The translations under genes and the position numbers were made by a program. Source: JAGPCK01 sp041675505 (lineage in GTDB: Bacteria; Bacteroidota; Bacteroidia; UKL13-3). Taken from it: DNA of 64,000 nucleotides. Below are positions 1 to 8,390 of the stretch, piece after piece. The notes below the pieces were generated by a model that worked only from the letters and a program-made list of their open reading frames with translations, was not told the DNA's origin and searched no databases. The stretch is from positions 186,001-250,000 of the forward strand of contig JBAYTR010000003.1 in the NCBI GenBank assembly GCA_041675505.1, given 5' to 3'. Each line of letters opens with the position of its first letter. Position 1 is the stretch's first letter.

Positions 1-140
1 TATTGGAGCATGTACCTTGTCCGTTTTGCGGCAGCACTAATACAGATACCAAGTCGCCTTTCGGGCCTACCTTGTGCCGTTCACTGCATTATTGCAACAA
101 TTGTTTGCAAGCATTTGAACAATTTAAACCTGTGGTATAA
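1..140 (+). CDS. paaD: PaaD-like subunit of the phenylacetyl-CoA epoxidase system, C-terminal fragment
   Basis: Reading frame 3 is open from the window edge to a TAA at 138-140, giving the last 45 or so residues of a protein that starts outside the window. The fragment carries the pattern CPFCGS, then TLCRS and CNNCLQAFEQFKP. This four-cysteine arrangement is typical of the C-terminal zinc-binding end of PaaD, the small MetNB-domain protein needed for assembly of the phenylacetyl-CoA epoxidase (PaaABCE) in aerobic phenylacetate degradation. The upstream paaABC genes would lie outside the window, so the operon context cannot be checked here. Related MetNB-type iron-sulfur assembly proteins lack this cysteine-rich tail, which is why PaaD is preferred. 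Confidence 0.8.
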   Translation, partial: LEHVPCPFCGSTNTDTKSPFGPTLCRSLHYCNNCLQAFEQFKPVV

Positions 141-146
141 TTTTTA

Positions 147-154
147 TATTTTTG
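147..154 (+). promoter_or_regulatory. Bacteroidota -7 promoter box (TATTTTTG) for the NlpC/P60 gene
   Basis: The sequence matches the Bacteroidota -7 consensus TAnnTTTG. It ends only five bases before the GTG start at 159, so transcription would begin almost at the start codon. No convincing -33 TTTG is seen at the usual spacing. Confidence 0.45.
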
Positions 155-158
155 CGGA

Positions 159-686
159 GTGAGACCTTTCCGCAAATACATACTACTGTTTTTTTTGAGT
201 GGGGTAATTTTATTGCCCTCCTGCAAATCGCGCAAAACATCTTCTTCAACGGCTGCCAAAACGGAACGTAAGAAGATAGCGCAACTCTCCAAGCAACTCA
301 ACGTCAGCATCAACGAACAATCCAATGTTGCTTTGTATGAATTAATTCATGATTGGATAGGTGTTCCGCATAAGGATAATGGCTGTTCTAAATCAGGTAC
401 AGATTGCTCCTGTTTTATAAAAATGGTGTTAGCCGAAGTGTACCGCAAAGACTTGGGGCGTAGTTCGCACGAGATGTTTACCAGAAGCCAACGCATTGAA
501 TCAAAAGATTTGAGAGAAGGTGACTTGGTCTTCTTTAAAATTAAATCAGTAAAGGTTTCACACGTGGGGCTTTACCTCAATGAAAATAAGTTTGTACACG
601 TGAGCAGCAGCAAAGGAGTGATGATCAGTGGTCTTGATGAAGCCTATTTTAAAAACAGCTTTGTGGGGGCAGGGCGCATTAATTGA
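159..686 (+). CDS. NlpC/P60 family lipoprotein, probable peptidoglycan endopeptidase
   Basis: A 175-residue protein with a lipoprotein signal peptide: a hydrophobic stretch ending LLPSC puts the lipidated cysteine at residue 22. The remainder is a single NlpC/P60 (C40) papain-like domain, which in this family cuts the D-Glu to diamino-acid bond in peptidoglycan stem peptides. The likely catalytic residues are Cys83 in TDCSCF, the histidine in VSHVGLYL and the histidine in FVHVSS. The family norm is DCSGF, so the cysteine at position 85 replacing glycine is a small oddity. The start is GTG. The gene lies just after paaD and its end overlaps the longest possible reading of the next gene. Extracytoplasmic location is inferred from the lipobox. 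Confidence 0.88.
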   Translation: MRPFRKYILLFFLSGVILLPSCKSRKTSSSTAAKTERKKIAQLSKQLNVSINEQSNVALYELIHDWIGVPHKDNGCSKSGTDCSCFIKMVLAEVYRKDLGRSSHEMFTRSQRIESKDLREGDLVFFKIKSVKVSHVGLYLNENKFVHVSSSKGVMISGLDEAYFKNSFVGAGRIN

Positions 687-694
687 AAAATCAA

Positions 695-702
695 TACATT
701 TG
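695..702 (+). promoter_or_regulatory. -7 promoter box (TACATTTG) before the family 2 glycosyltransferase
   Basis: A TAnnTTTG match lies five bases before the in-frame GTG at 707. It supports that codon as the start instead of the TTG at 683, which would overlap the previous gene. Confidence 0.4.
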
Positions 703-706
703 CCTT

Positions 707-1432
707 GTGAATATCCGAAAACTCAGCATAGTTATCCCGGCCTACAACGAAGGAAAAACCATCCATTTCATTCTCAATCGGGTGAAAGAAGTACAATTGC
801 TTAACGGCATTGAGAAAGAAGTAATTATTGTTAATGACTGTTCCAAAGACAATACAGAGGAAGCTGTATTAAGCTATCAGGCAGCTAATAAAGACTTGCC
901 CATCAGCTATTACAAGCATGAGTATAATCAGGGAAAAGGAGCGGCTTTACACACCGGAATTGCCAAGGCCACCGGGGAATACATTATCATTCAGGATGCT
1001 GATTTGGAGTACGACCCCCGTGAGTACAATGAGTTGCTTAAACCCATTGTAGAGGGTTTTGCTGATGTGGTGTATGGTTCTCGTTTTACAGGAGGAAAGC
1101 CGCACCGTATCTTATTTTTCTGGCACACACTGGGTAATCAGTTTCTCACCTTTTTGAGTAATATTTTCTCCAACCTTAACCTGAGTGATATGGAGACCTG
1201 CTATAAATTATTCAGAGCAGATGTGGTGCAGGGCCTCAAGTTGAAAGAGAAAAGGTTTGGATTTGAACCGGAAGTCACGCATAAAATTGCCCGTATCAAA
1301 GGGTTAAATATTTATGAGGTGGGTATTTCCTATTATGGGCGCACTTACGAAGAAGGTAAAAAAATAGGCTGGAAAGATGGTTTCAGAGCAATTTACTGCA
1401 TTCTGAAATACGGTTTATTCAAAGCTGATTAA
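707..1432 (+). CDS. Family 2 glycosyltransferase (polyprenyl-phosphate sugar transferase-like)
   Basis: A roughly 241-residue soluble GT-A fold enzyme. It shows the N-terminal nucleotide-sugar motif LSIVIPAYNEGKTI, a central DADLEYDP (metal-binding DxD region) and GSRFTGG. This combination is typical of dolichol/polyprenyl-phosphate mannosyl- or glucosyltransferases, which move a sugar from a nucleotide donor to a lipid phosphate on the cytoplasmic face of the membrane. There are no C-terminal membrane helices, so this is the short, DPM1-like form. The GTG at 707 is preferred because a promoter-like box sits just upstream; a TTG at 683 would add eight residues. Donor and acceptor cannot be told from sequence. 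The GT-C-like membrane protein at 42.2-43.6 kb belongs to a fold that uses such lipid-linked sugars, but no link is shown. Confidence 0.82.
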   Translation: MNIRKLSIVIPAYNEGKTIHFILNRVKEVQLLNGIEKEVIIVNDCSKDNTEEAVLSYQAANKDLPISYYKHEYNQGKGAALHTGIAKATGEYIIIQDADLEYDPREYNELLKPIVEGFADVVYGSRFTGGKPHRILFFWHTLGNQFLTFLSNIFSNLNLSDMETCYKLFRADVVQGLKLKEKRFGFEPEVTHKIARIKGLNIYEVGISYYGRTYEEGKKIGWKDGFRAIYCILKYGLFKAD

Positions 1433-1522
1433 CCCACTGTACACCTGATGCAGCCCTTGGGGGTAAATACCTGACTTGCATACACAGGTTTTAATTATTT
1501 TCGTGGCCATTAAACTACTACA

Positions 1523-2431
1523 TTGAGCGTAACAGTATCAAATCTGGTAAAAGTATACGGAACACAGCAGGCAGTGGATGATATTTCATTCACCGCAAGT
1601 AAGGGTTCGGTAATTGGTTTCTTAGGTCCGAACGGAGCCGGAAAATCCACTACCATGAAAATGATTACCTGCTATCTTTCGGCAACTTCAGGCAGCATTG
1701 ACGTATGTGGATTTAACGTAGAGCAAAATCCCATGGAGGTGAAGAAGCGAATTGGTTACCTGCCTGAGCACAATCCCTTGTACCTGGACATGTACGTAAA
1801 AGAGTACCTTGAATTTGTGGCCGGTGTACATCAGCTAGGGAAGGGAATAAAAGCAGCTGTTGAGCAAATGGTGGAAGTCACAGGGCTCACAAATGAATAC
1901 AAAAAACAAATCAGCGCATTGTCCAAAGGATACCGCCAAAGGGTAGGGTTGGCTCAGGCCATGATTCATAATCCTGAAGTATTAATACTTGATGAACCCA
2001 CTTCCGGACTTGACCCCAACCAGATTGTTGAAATACGTAACCTCATTAAAGAAGCCGGTAAAGATAAGACAGTAATTTTGTCGACACACATTATGCAAGA
2101 GGTGCAAGCTATGTGTGATCGGGTACTTATCATCAACAAAGGAAAATTGGTAGCCGACAGTACTTCAGAGGAACTTCAGAAAAATGCCACACAGGAATTT
2201 ACATTTACTGCCGAATTTAAACATCCGATTAACGTTAATCTGTTACGCAGCATTCAGGGAGTGCGTCAGGTAAAAGCAGACGGCAATACCAAAGTAGTAG
2301 TAACGGCCGACAGAGACATCCGCGAGCAACTTTTTGCGTTTGCGGTGGAGCATCAGTTGGTGTTGTTATCCGTGAACATGCAGGATACTTCATTGGAAGA
2401 TGTGTTCAGAAAATTAACGGGGGCGCAATAG
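1523..2431 (+). CDS. gldA: GldA, ATP-binding subunit of the gliding-associated ABC transporter
   Basis: A 302-residue ABC ATPase. Walker A (GPNGAGKST) lies at residues 35-43. The signature region reads ALSKGYRQRVGLAQA, and the Walker B is VLILDEPTSGLDP. The product is assigned to GldA because the next two genes encode GldF and GldG, the permease and the auxiliary membrane protein of the same transporter. In Flavobacterium johnsoniae the GldAFG transporter is required for gliding, although its substrate is unknown and many T9SS organisms lack it. The start is a TTG at 1523 giving MSVTVSNLVKVYG, which aligns with the usual beginning of the ATPase domain. gldF begins two bases after the stop, so the genes are cotranscribed. 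Confidence 0.92.
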   Translation: MSVTVSNLVKVYGTQQAVDDISFTASKGSVIGFLGPNGAGKSTTMKMITCYLSATSGSIDVCGFNVEQNPMEVKKRIGYLPEHNPLYLDMYVKEYLEFVAGVHQLGKGIKAAVEQMVEVTGLTNEYKKQISALSKGYRQRVGLAQAMIHNPEVLILDEPTSGLDPNQIVEIRNLIKEAGKDKTVILSTHIMQEVQAMCDRVLIINKGKLVADSTSEELQKNATQEFTFTAEFKHPINVNLLRSIQGVRQVKADGNTKVVVTADRDIREQLFAFAVEHQLVLLSVNMQDTSLEDVFRKLTGAQ

Positions 2432-2432
2432 T

Positions 2433-3161
2433 ATGTGGAGTGTATTAAAAAAAGAAGTCAATAGTTTTTTAAGCTCGCTCATAGCTTACATTACCATCAT
2501 GGTGTTTTTACTTGCCATTGGTATGTTTACGTGGATTGTGCCCGAGATGAATATTTTTGATAACGGTTATGCTAATCTGGATACCCTTTTTTCTATGGGC
2601 CCGTGGATATTTATTTTTTTGGTATCCGCCATTACCATGCGCTCCTTTTCGGAAGAGAAAAAAGCCGGAACCATAGAATTACTCAGCACCAAACCGCTTA
2701 CCGATTGGGATATTATTCTCGGAAAATATTTTGCGGGAGTTTTGCTGGTGTTGTTTTCGTTGTTGCCTACGCTACTTTATTTCTACAGTATTTACCAGTT
2801 AGGTGCGCCCAAAGGGAATATTGACATAGGGGCAACGTGGGGGTCTTACATGGGTTTATTTTTGCTCTCCTCCTGTTTTGTATCTGTCGGTATTTTTTCT
2901 TCGGTAATTACTTCCAATCAAATTGTGTCGTTTATCCTCAGCATGTTTTTGTGCTTTTTCTTTTTCATAGTGTTTGACCTGTTCAGTGATTTTCGTTTGC
3001 TGGGTTCGTTTGACCATGTGATTGAATATTTAAGTATCAACACACATTATGACTCTATCAGCAGAGGAGTATTGGATTCAAGAGATCTGATTTATTTTCT
3101 CAGTTTTATTGCCCTGTTTTTAGGTTTTACCAAATGGATATTCTCCGGCAGAAAATGGTAA
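2433..3161 (+). CDS. gldF: GldF, ABC-2 type permease of the gliding transporter
   Basis: A 242-residue integral membrane protein with about six hydrophobic helices. Landmarks are the first helix near YITIMVFLLAIGMF, the conserved cytoplasmic stretch MRSFSEEKKAGTIELLSTKP and the last helix close to the C-terminus. The EEK..GT.E.L motif is shared by ABC-2 permeases that couple to ATPases such as GldA. It lies two bases after gldA and overlaps the start of gldG, which is the expected gldA-F-G order. Function beyond membrane transport or membrane remodelling is not established for the family. Confidence 0.92.
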   Translation: MWSVLKKEVNSFLSSLIAYITIMVFLLAIGMFTWIVPEMNIFDNGYANLDTLFSMGPWIFIFLVSAITMRSFSEEKKAGTIELLSTKPLTDWDIILGKYFAGVLLVLFSLLPTLLYFYSIYQLGAPKGNIDIGATWGSYMGLFLLSSCFVSVGIFSSVITSNQIVSFILSMFLCFFFFIVFDLFSDFRLLGSFDHVIEYLSINTHYDSISRGVLDSRDLIYFLSFIALFLGFTKWIFSGRKW

Positions 3162-4861
3162 AAGCAAAAAAAATATCGACTACCCGCAGCAGTGCAAGTA
3201 GATTATTACTGGCGCTGGGAATGATTGTACTCATCAACGTGCTTTCACAGCAGCTCTTCTTTCGCGTTGACCTTACCAAGGAAAAGCGCTATACCCTTTC
3301 AGCCAGTTCAGAACGTTTGGCTTCCAAACTGAATGATGTGTTGTACATTAAGGTTTATCTGGAAGGAGAATTTCCGGCAGGATTTAAGCGCTTGCGTAAT
3401 TCAACCCGTGAACTTTTGGATGAATACCGGATTGTTTCCGGTGGTAAAATTGAATATGAATTTATAGATCCGTTTGAGGGGAAAACAACGGAGCAGATTA
3501 ACGAAATTGTTCAGCAATTAGGTGAGAAAGGTTTGTATCCTACCAACGTGCAAATAAAGCAAGACGATGAAATGTCTCAGAAGCTGATTGTGCCGGGAGC
3601 TACCTTTGCATACAAGGGTAAAGAGTACCCGCTTAACCTGCTCAAAAATCAGTTTGGGGCAGATCCTGAGCAAACCATCAACCAGTCGCTGGAGTTGCTC
3701 GAGTACCAGATTTCAAATGTGCTGCGCAAATGCACCATTGAAGAGAAAAAGAAAATAGCTTTTTTAACAGGCAACGGAGAATTGCAGGGAAAAGAAGTGG
3801 CAGATTTTGCCCGTGAATTAGCAGAGTATTATGAACTGGGGCGCATTAACTTGCACGATTTTCCGGTGGAAAAACTTACTGAGTTTGATGGCATGATTAT
3901 CGCCAAACCCGATTCATTTTTTATCGAATACGATAAGTTTAAAATTGACCAGTACATCATGCACGGTGGCAAAGTTATCTGGCTTATAGATGCTTTGTTT
4001 GCCAACATGGATAGTACACGCAACTCAGCCGGAGAGTTTATGACCTACAACTATGATCTTAATCTGGATGATATGTTGTTTCGTTACGGAGCACGTATAA
4101 ATCCGGTTTTGGTGCAGGATTTACAGAGCAACTATATCCCCATTCTCAATAATTTCCCCGGAGCTCCGGCACAAACCAAAATGCTGCCCTGGTTATTTTA
4201 TCCGGTAATGGGTTCCAGCAGTAATCATCCCATTGTAAAAAATCTGGATTATGTATGGGGGCAGTTTACCAATACCATAGATACAGTAGGTGCTCGGCAG
4301 CTGAATAAAACGGTTTTGCTGCATACTTCTCTGTATTCACGTACGGTAAGTAATCCGGCCAGAGTGAATATCAACATGGCCAGACTGAACCCCAATCCGG
4401 AGTTGTTTAACAGGGCGAACATGCCCGTGGCAGTGTTGCTGGAAGGTAGTTTTGAATCAGTATTCAAGTACCGCTACAAAGGAGGTAACGACAGTTCTTT
4501 AAAAGCATTGCAGTACAAAGAAAAAACCGACAGCAACAGCATGATTGTAATTGCTGACGGAGACATTATCCGCAATCAGGTAAGTAAAGAAGGACAAGTT
4601 TATCCGCTTGGTTTTGATAAGTATAGTAAACAAACTTTCGGCAATAAGAACTTTATGGTGAATTGTGTTGACTACTTATGTGACGAATCAGGATTGATTG
4701 AGGTGCGCATGAAAGAAATCAAACTTCGCCTGCTTGACAGAGCAAAGTTGAAAAGTGAAAAATTGAAATGGCAACTCATCAATATGGTAATACCGGTATT
4801 GCTTCTGGTTTTATTTGGCGGTTGGCATGCCTGGTGGCGTAAACGTAAATATACCTCATGA
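3155..4861 (+). CDS. gldG: GldG, gliding motility ABC transporter-associated protein
   Basis: About 568 residues. An N-terminal membrane helix (LLLALGMIVLINVLSQQLFF) leads into a large extracytoplasmic part containing LTKEKRYTLSASSE, the hallmark of the GldG/ABC-type uncharacterised transport domain. A second helix lies at the C-terminus (VIPVLLLVLFGGW) before a short basic tail. GldG is the periplasm-facing partner of GldF. I prefer the ATG at 3155, which overlaps the gldF stop by seven bases; an upstream in-frame ATG at 3134 would add seven residues. The stop codon overlaps the start of the DUF4340 gene in an ATGA arrangement, pointing to translational coupling. Confidence 0.9.
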   Translation: MVKAKKISTTRSSASRLLLALGMIVLINVLSQQLFFRVDLTKEKRYTLSASSERLASKLNDVLYIKVYLEGEFPAGFKRLRNSTRELLDEYRIVSGGKIEYEFIDPFEGKTTEQINEIVQQLGEKGLYPTNVQIKQDDEMSQKLIVPGATFAYKGKEYPLNLLKNQFGADPEQTINQSLELLEYQISNVLRKCTIEEKKKIAFLTGNGELQGKEVADFARELAEYYELGRINLHDFPVEKLTEFDGMIIAKPDSFFIEYDKFKIDQYIMHGGKVIWLIDALFANMDSTRNSAGEFMTYNYDLNLDDMLFRYGARINPVLVQDLQSNYIPILNNFPGAPAQTKMLPWLFYPVMGSSSNHPIVKNLDYVWGQFTNTIDTVGARQLNKTVLLHTSLYSRTVSNPARVNINMARLNPNPELFNRANMPVAVLLEGSFESVFKYRYKGGNDSSLKALQYKEKTDSNSMIVIADGDIIRNQVSKEGQVYPLGFDKYSKQTFGNKNFMVNCVDYLCDESGLIEVRMKEIKLRLLDRAKLKSEKLKWQLINMVIPVLLLVLFGGWHAWWRKRKYTS

Positions 4862-5880
4862 GTTTAAAAGGAAACAAGTTATACATACTGTTATTTGTGC
4901 TGTTGGCTGCACTTACTTTTTTTGTGCTCAACAAGGACAAATTTTCTACACTCAAAAGTGAGTTGCGCAATTTTGCCATAGCCGACACAGCCGTTATTGA
5001 CAAAATTTTTCTGGCAGATAAGCAAGGCTTCTCTGTTACACTGGAGCGTGTGAGTGCGGGAGAGTGGAAGGTGAACAATAAATTTAAGGCAAGTCAGCCA
5101 AAGATTAACACGTTACTTGAAACGATGAAGTTGCTGGAAGTAAAGTTCCCTGTTCCGGAGAAAGACTTCAACAGTGTAGTGGCTGATATGGCTACCCGTT
5201 CAGTAAAGGTGGAAATTTATCAGAAAGGGGAACTGGCCAAAACATATTACGTAGGCATACAAACCGTAGATCAATTGGGTACGTACATGCTGATGGAAAA
5301 CTCCAAGTCACCTTTTATTACCCACATTCCCGGCTTTAATGGTTACCTGAATACCCGTTATTTCACCAAAGAAAAAGAATGGAAAACCAAGGCTATTTTT
5401 GAAGAGCGTGCTGCCGATGTTGATTATGTTAAAGTAGAATACCCCATGGAGCCGCAAAAATCATTTGTGGTAAGTGCAGATGGGTCAGTTGTGCCACTCA
5501 GCGAAAAAACCGAGCCACTGCAAAACATCAATAAACAGTTGGTACAATTTTACCTGGCCTCATTTGAACAACTCAATTACGAAGGGTATGATCAGGCATT
5601 CAACCAACAAAAAGCAGATTCAGTAGCCGCACTCACCTCATATTGCATTGTGGAGTTGAAAAATAAAAAAGGGACGACAACAAAATTGCGCCTTTTCTTA
5701 AAAGCAGTTGATGGCCAAACCATGCAGCAGTTTGATGAAAAAACAAGTCAGCCGCTGGAGTTTGACCCTGAGCGATACTATGCTTTGTTAAACGATGAGA
5801 AAGATTTGCTTTTGGTGCAACATTTTGTTGTTGGAAAAGTATTGCGTTCCTACGCTGATTTTTTTGCTCCCTTACCTTAG
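4858..5880 (+). CDS. DUF4340 domain protein, fourth gene of the gldAFG operon
   Basis: A 340-residue protein with one N-terminal membrane helix (LLFVLLAALTFFVLN) and a DUF4340-like extracytoplasmic region. That region includes the features this family shares: a VTLERVSAGEWKV strand pair and a downstream segment on how a residue difference is held (KTYYVGIQTVDQLGTYM). The biochemical role of DUF4340 is unknown. Members commonly sit beside GldG-like genes, and here the start codon overlaps the gldG stop by four bases, so it is probably a structural part of the same transporter. No terminator hairpin is obvious after the gene. Confidence 0.82.
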   Translation: MSLKGNKLYILLFVLLAALTFFVLNKDKFSTLKSELRNFAIADTAVIDKIFLADKQGFSVTLERVSAGEWKVNNKFKASQPKINTLLETMKLLEVKFPVPEKDFNSVVADMATRSVKVEIYQKGELAKTYYVGIQTVDQLGTYMLMENSKSPFITHIPGFNGYLNTRYFTKEKEWKTKAIFEERAADVDYVKVEYPMEPQKSFVVSADGSVVPLSEKTEPLQNINKQLVQFYLASFEQLNYEGYDQAFNQQKADSVAALTSYCIVELKNKKGTTTKLRLFLKAVDGQTMQQFDEKTSQPLEFDPERYYALLNDEKDLLLVQHFVVGKVLRSYADFFAPLP

Positions 5881-5912
5881 TTTTTCAGACTTTTTTTTGC
5901 CCCTGCCATTCA

Positions 5913-5941
5913 TTGGTTTTCAAACGGATTAGTTACATTTG
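5913..5941 (+). promoter_or_regulatory. Promoter of the PAS histidine kinase operon
   Basis: TTG at 5913-5915 is followed 18 bases later by TACATTTG at 5934-5941, matching the Bacteroidota -33/-7 layout. Transcription would start near 5947, leaving a leader of about 25 bases before the ATG at 5972. Confidence 0.5.
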
Positions 5942-5971
5942 AGTAACTAAAAACCTGCGAATAATAAACCT

Positions 5972-7042
5972 ATGAACAAATATGCTGCTTTTGATCACCT
6001 CATTGAGGGGGCACAGATTATTGATTCCAATTGGCGTTATGTGTATGTGAATGATGTGGTGGCCAATCACGGAAGGGCCCCTAAAAATACTTACATCGGG
6101 TGCACCATGATGGAGAAATATCCCGGTATTGAACATACAGAAATGTTTGCTCAGTTAAGGAAATGTATGGAAAACAAGGTTCCGGCACAACTTATCAATC
6201 ATTTCGAATATCCCGATGGCAGCTCAGGTTGGTTTGAGTTGAGTATGCAGCCTGTAGAAGAAGGCGTACTTATATTGTCGTTTGATATTACGCAGCTTAA
6301 AGAAACAGAAGCAAAGTTAGATATCAAGCTGGCTGAGCGGTCACGAATGCTCACACAGTTGACGGAACAAAAAAAGCAGTTGGAAGACTTTTGTCACATT
6401 ATTGCACACAACATCAGGGCACCATTGGCCAACCTGTTGTTGCTAAATGATATGATGACGTCAGCACTTGATACAGCCGACATAAAAATGCTGGTGGGGA
6501 AGCAAAAACCGGTAGTTGAATTTTTGCATGAAACCTTTGAAGAATTAGTAGATATCATTCAGGTGCGCACAGATTATTCTGTTACCGTTGATGTAGTAGA
6601 TTTAGGAGAGATGGCGCACCATGTTACCGATTTACTGCAAGGTGAAATACTTCAAACAGGTACGCAGCTTAGTGTAGATTTTTCTAAGGCGCCATTGGCT
6701 AAGTTCCCTCGCAAGTACATGGAGAGTATTATGTTTAATCTGCTAAGCAATGCGATTAAATATCGCTCGCCTCAACGTGTGCCTCAGGTAGAAATAAGAA
6801 GTTATACTGATGGTGGTTGGCTTCATCTTGAAGTACAAGACAACGGATTGGGGATTGATTTGCAGAAGTACGGACATAAGTTGTTTAAGTTGCGCAAAAC
6901 ATTTCATCAGCATCCGAATGCAAAAGGACTTGGATTATTTATGACACGCAACCAGATTGAAGCTATGGGAGGGAGCGTGAGTGTAAACAGTACAGAAGGA
7001 GAAGGAAGCACGTTTATCGTTAAATTGAATAATGTTGAATAA
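5972..7042 (+). CDS. Cytoplasmic PAS domain sensor histidine kinase
   Basis: A 356-residue protein with no membrane helix. Residues about 5-115 form a PAS domain (DHLIEGAQIIDSNWRYVYVN). A short coiled coil follows, then a HisKA domain with the H-box in CHIIAHNIRAPLANL. The C-terminal HATPase_c domain shows NLLSNAIKYRS (N box), VQDNGLGIDL (G1) and KGLGLFMTRNQIE (G2). It is a complete kinase expected to autophosphorylate on the H-box histidine after the PAS domain senses a soluble cue or redox change. The single-domain response regulator two bases downstream is its likely partner. Confidence 0.9.
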   Translation: MNKYAAFDHLIEGAQIIDSNWRYVYVNDVVANHGRAPKNTYIGCTMMEKYPGIEHTEMFAQLRKCMENKVPAQLINHFEYPDGSSGWFELSMQPVEEGVLILSFDITQLKETEAKLDIKLAERSRMLTQLTEQKKQLEDFCHIIAHNIRAPLANLLLLNDMMTSALDTADIKMLVGKQKPVVEFLHETFEELVDIIQVRTDYSVTVDVVDLGEMAHHVTDLLQGEILQTGTQLSVDFSKAPLAKFPRKYMESIMFNLLSNAIKYRSPQRVPQVEIRSYTDGGWLHLEVQDNGLGIDLQKYGHKLFKLRKTFHQHPNAKGLGLFMTRNQIEAMGGSVSVNSTEGEGSTFIVKLNNVE

Positions 7043-7044
7043 CT

Positions 7045-7443
7045 ATGAAAAAAATAAAAACACTTTGTTTGGTTGATGATGACGATATCTTTCAACTTAT
7101 TACCCAAAGAGTCATACAACAAACCAATCTTGTAGATTCAATTAAGATATTTTCCAACGGATTAGATGCTATGATTTTTTTAAAATCGGTTGCTCAAAAT
7201 GCTGCTCAATTGCCCGAAATAATTTTACTGGATCTTAATATGCCTGTGATGGATGGTTGGGAGTTTTTGGAAGAGTTTACCTTGCTTAAACCCAGACTTG
7301 ACAAAACAATTACCATTTACGTGGTGTCTTCATCCATCGCTCCATCAGATATTGAACGTGCTGAAGCCATTAATGAGGTAACAGATTACATTATAAAACC
7401 CATTACCACAGAAAAATTATTGGATATGCTGAAAAGTCTGTAA
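7045..7443 (+). CDS. Single-domain CheY-like response regulator
   Basis: A 132-residue receiver domain and nothing else. The acidic pocket is in LVDDDDIFQL. The phospho-acceptor aspartate is in IILLDLNMPVMDGWEF, the conserved Thr/Ser is in VVSSSIAP and the lysine is in YIIKPI. The gene starts two bases after the PAS kinase, so it is almost certainly the phosphorylation target of that kinase. Receivers of this Rcp1-like group act by protein-protein contact or as phosphorelay intermediates, as there is no output domain. Confidence 0.92.
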   Translation: MKKIKTLCLVDDDDIFQLITQRVIQQTNLVDSIKIFSNGLDAMIFLKSVAQNAAQLPEIILLDLNMPVMDGWEFLEEFTLLKPRLDKTITIYVVSSSIAPSDIERAEAINEVTDYIIKPITTEKLLDMLKSL

Positions 7444-7535
7444 AGCAAGCGTATGCATCTTTCTTCATAGCGCCATTTGGCTGTACGCTTGTTGAATAGA
7501 ATCCTTATCTTGCCTTCCAAAAATCTCTATACTAC

Positions 7536-8258
7536 ATGGAAGCATTGAAAATTCTCATTGTGGAAGATGAGTCGTTGGTTGCGTTGGACATCAGTGATAT
7601 GCTCACCAGATTGGGTTATAATGTATTACCATCCGCCATTACATATGATGAAGCTATTATGGCATTAGAAAGTACTTTACCTGATTTAGTGCTGGTGGAT
7701 ATTGACTTAGGTGGAGGGAAAACAGGTATAGACCTGGGGCAACACATTCGTAGCAAGTATGACATTCCTTTTGTTTTTATTACTTCTCACTCGGATAAAG
7801 CTACAGTTTCATTGGCAGCAGAGTTACATCCAAACGGTTACCTGGTAAAGCCATTTGAACAAGAGGATATATTTACGTCTATTGAGGTGGCTATTGCGGC
7901 ACATAGCGGCAGGAGTGAGGCTAACCGGAATAAGAAATTTTTATCTGATTGCATTTTTGTAAAGACAGACAGGAATTATATTAAAGTGAATATTGCAGAT
8001 ATATTATGGCTTCAGTCTGATCACAATTATATCTACATCGTTACTGAAAAAGGCAAAAGCATTGTTCGCTCCAATTTCAGGGAACTGTTGTTGAATCTTC
8101 CCAAGGATATGTTTGTTCAGGTTCACAAATCTTACATGGTCAATTTGCAACGTATTGATGCTGTCTCACATTCCGACATTACTATACAGGGTTCGGAGAT
8201 ACCATTGAGTCGAAATTTCAAAGATGAACTGATGAGCAAACTTAACAGGGTAATGTAA
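7536..8258 (+). CDS. LytTR-family DNA-binding response regulator
   Basis: A 240-residue two-domain regulator. Residues about 5-120 are a receiver (LIVEDESLVALDI, phospho-acceptor Asp in LVLVDIDLGGGKTG, lysine in YLVKPFEQ). Residues about 135-238 form a LytTR DNA-binding domain, recognisable from IFVKTDRNYIKVNIADILWL, FVQVHKSYMVNL and IPLSRNFKDEL. LytTR proteins bind paired direct repeats upstream of target promoters. The TPR-HisKA_2 kinase 130 bases downstream is of the type usually paired with LytTR regulators in Bacteroidota. Targets are unknown; the shared motif upstream of the next two transcription units is one candidate site. Confidence 0.92.
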   Translation: MEALKILIVEDESLVALDISDMLTRLGYNVLPSAITYDEAIMALESTLPDLVLVDIDLGGGKTGIDLGQHIRSKYDIPFVFITSHSDKATVSLAAELHPNGYLVKPFEQEDIFTSIEVAIAAHSGRSEANRNKKFLSDCIFVKTDRNYIKVNIADILWLQSDHNYIYIVTEKGKSIVRSNFRELLLNLPKDMFVQVHKSYMVNLQRIDAVSHSDITIQGSEIPLSRNFKDELMSKLNRVM

Positions 8259-8291
8259 GGCATCCAGTATGTTATTTGATACCCTTTTTAA

Positions 8292-8320
8292 TGCATTTGG
8301 TAACATATTATATGCCCCCC
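8292..8320 (+). promoter_or_regulatory. Shared upstream motif, copy 1 (TGCATTTGGTA, 10 bases, TGCCCCCC)
   Basis: This bipartite element sits about 70 bases before the TPR kinase gene. A near copy lies at 10425-10451, before the next gene, with 9 instead of 10 bases between the halves. The repetition suggests a common operator or an upstream promoter element. Assignment to the LytTR regulator is inference. Confidence 0.35.
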
Positions 8321-8390
8321 GCTTTTTTTGTTGCAATTTTGATTACTGACTATTCAATTCTTATGTGCCTTTTTCTCCTGCTACTTTCTG

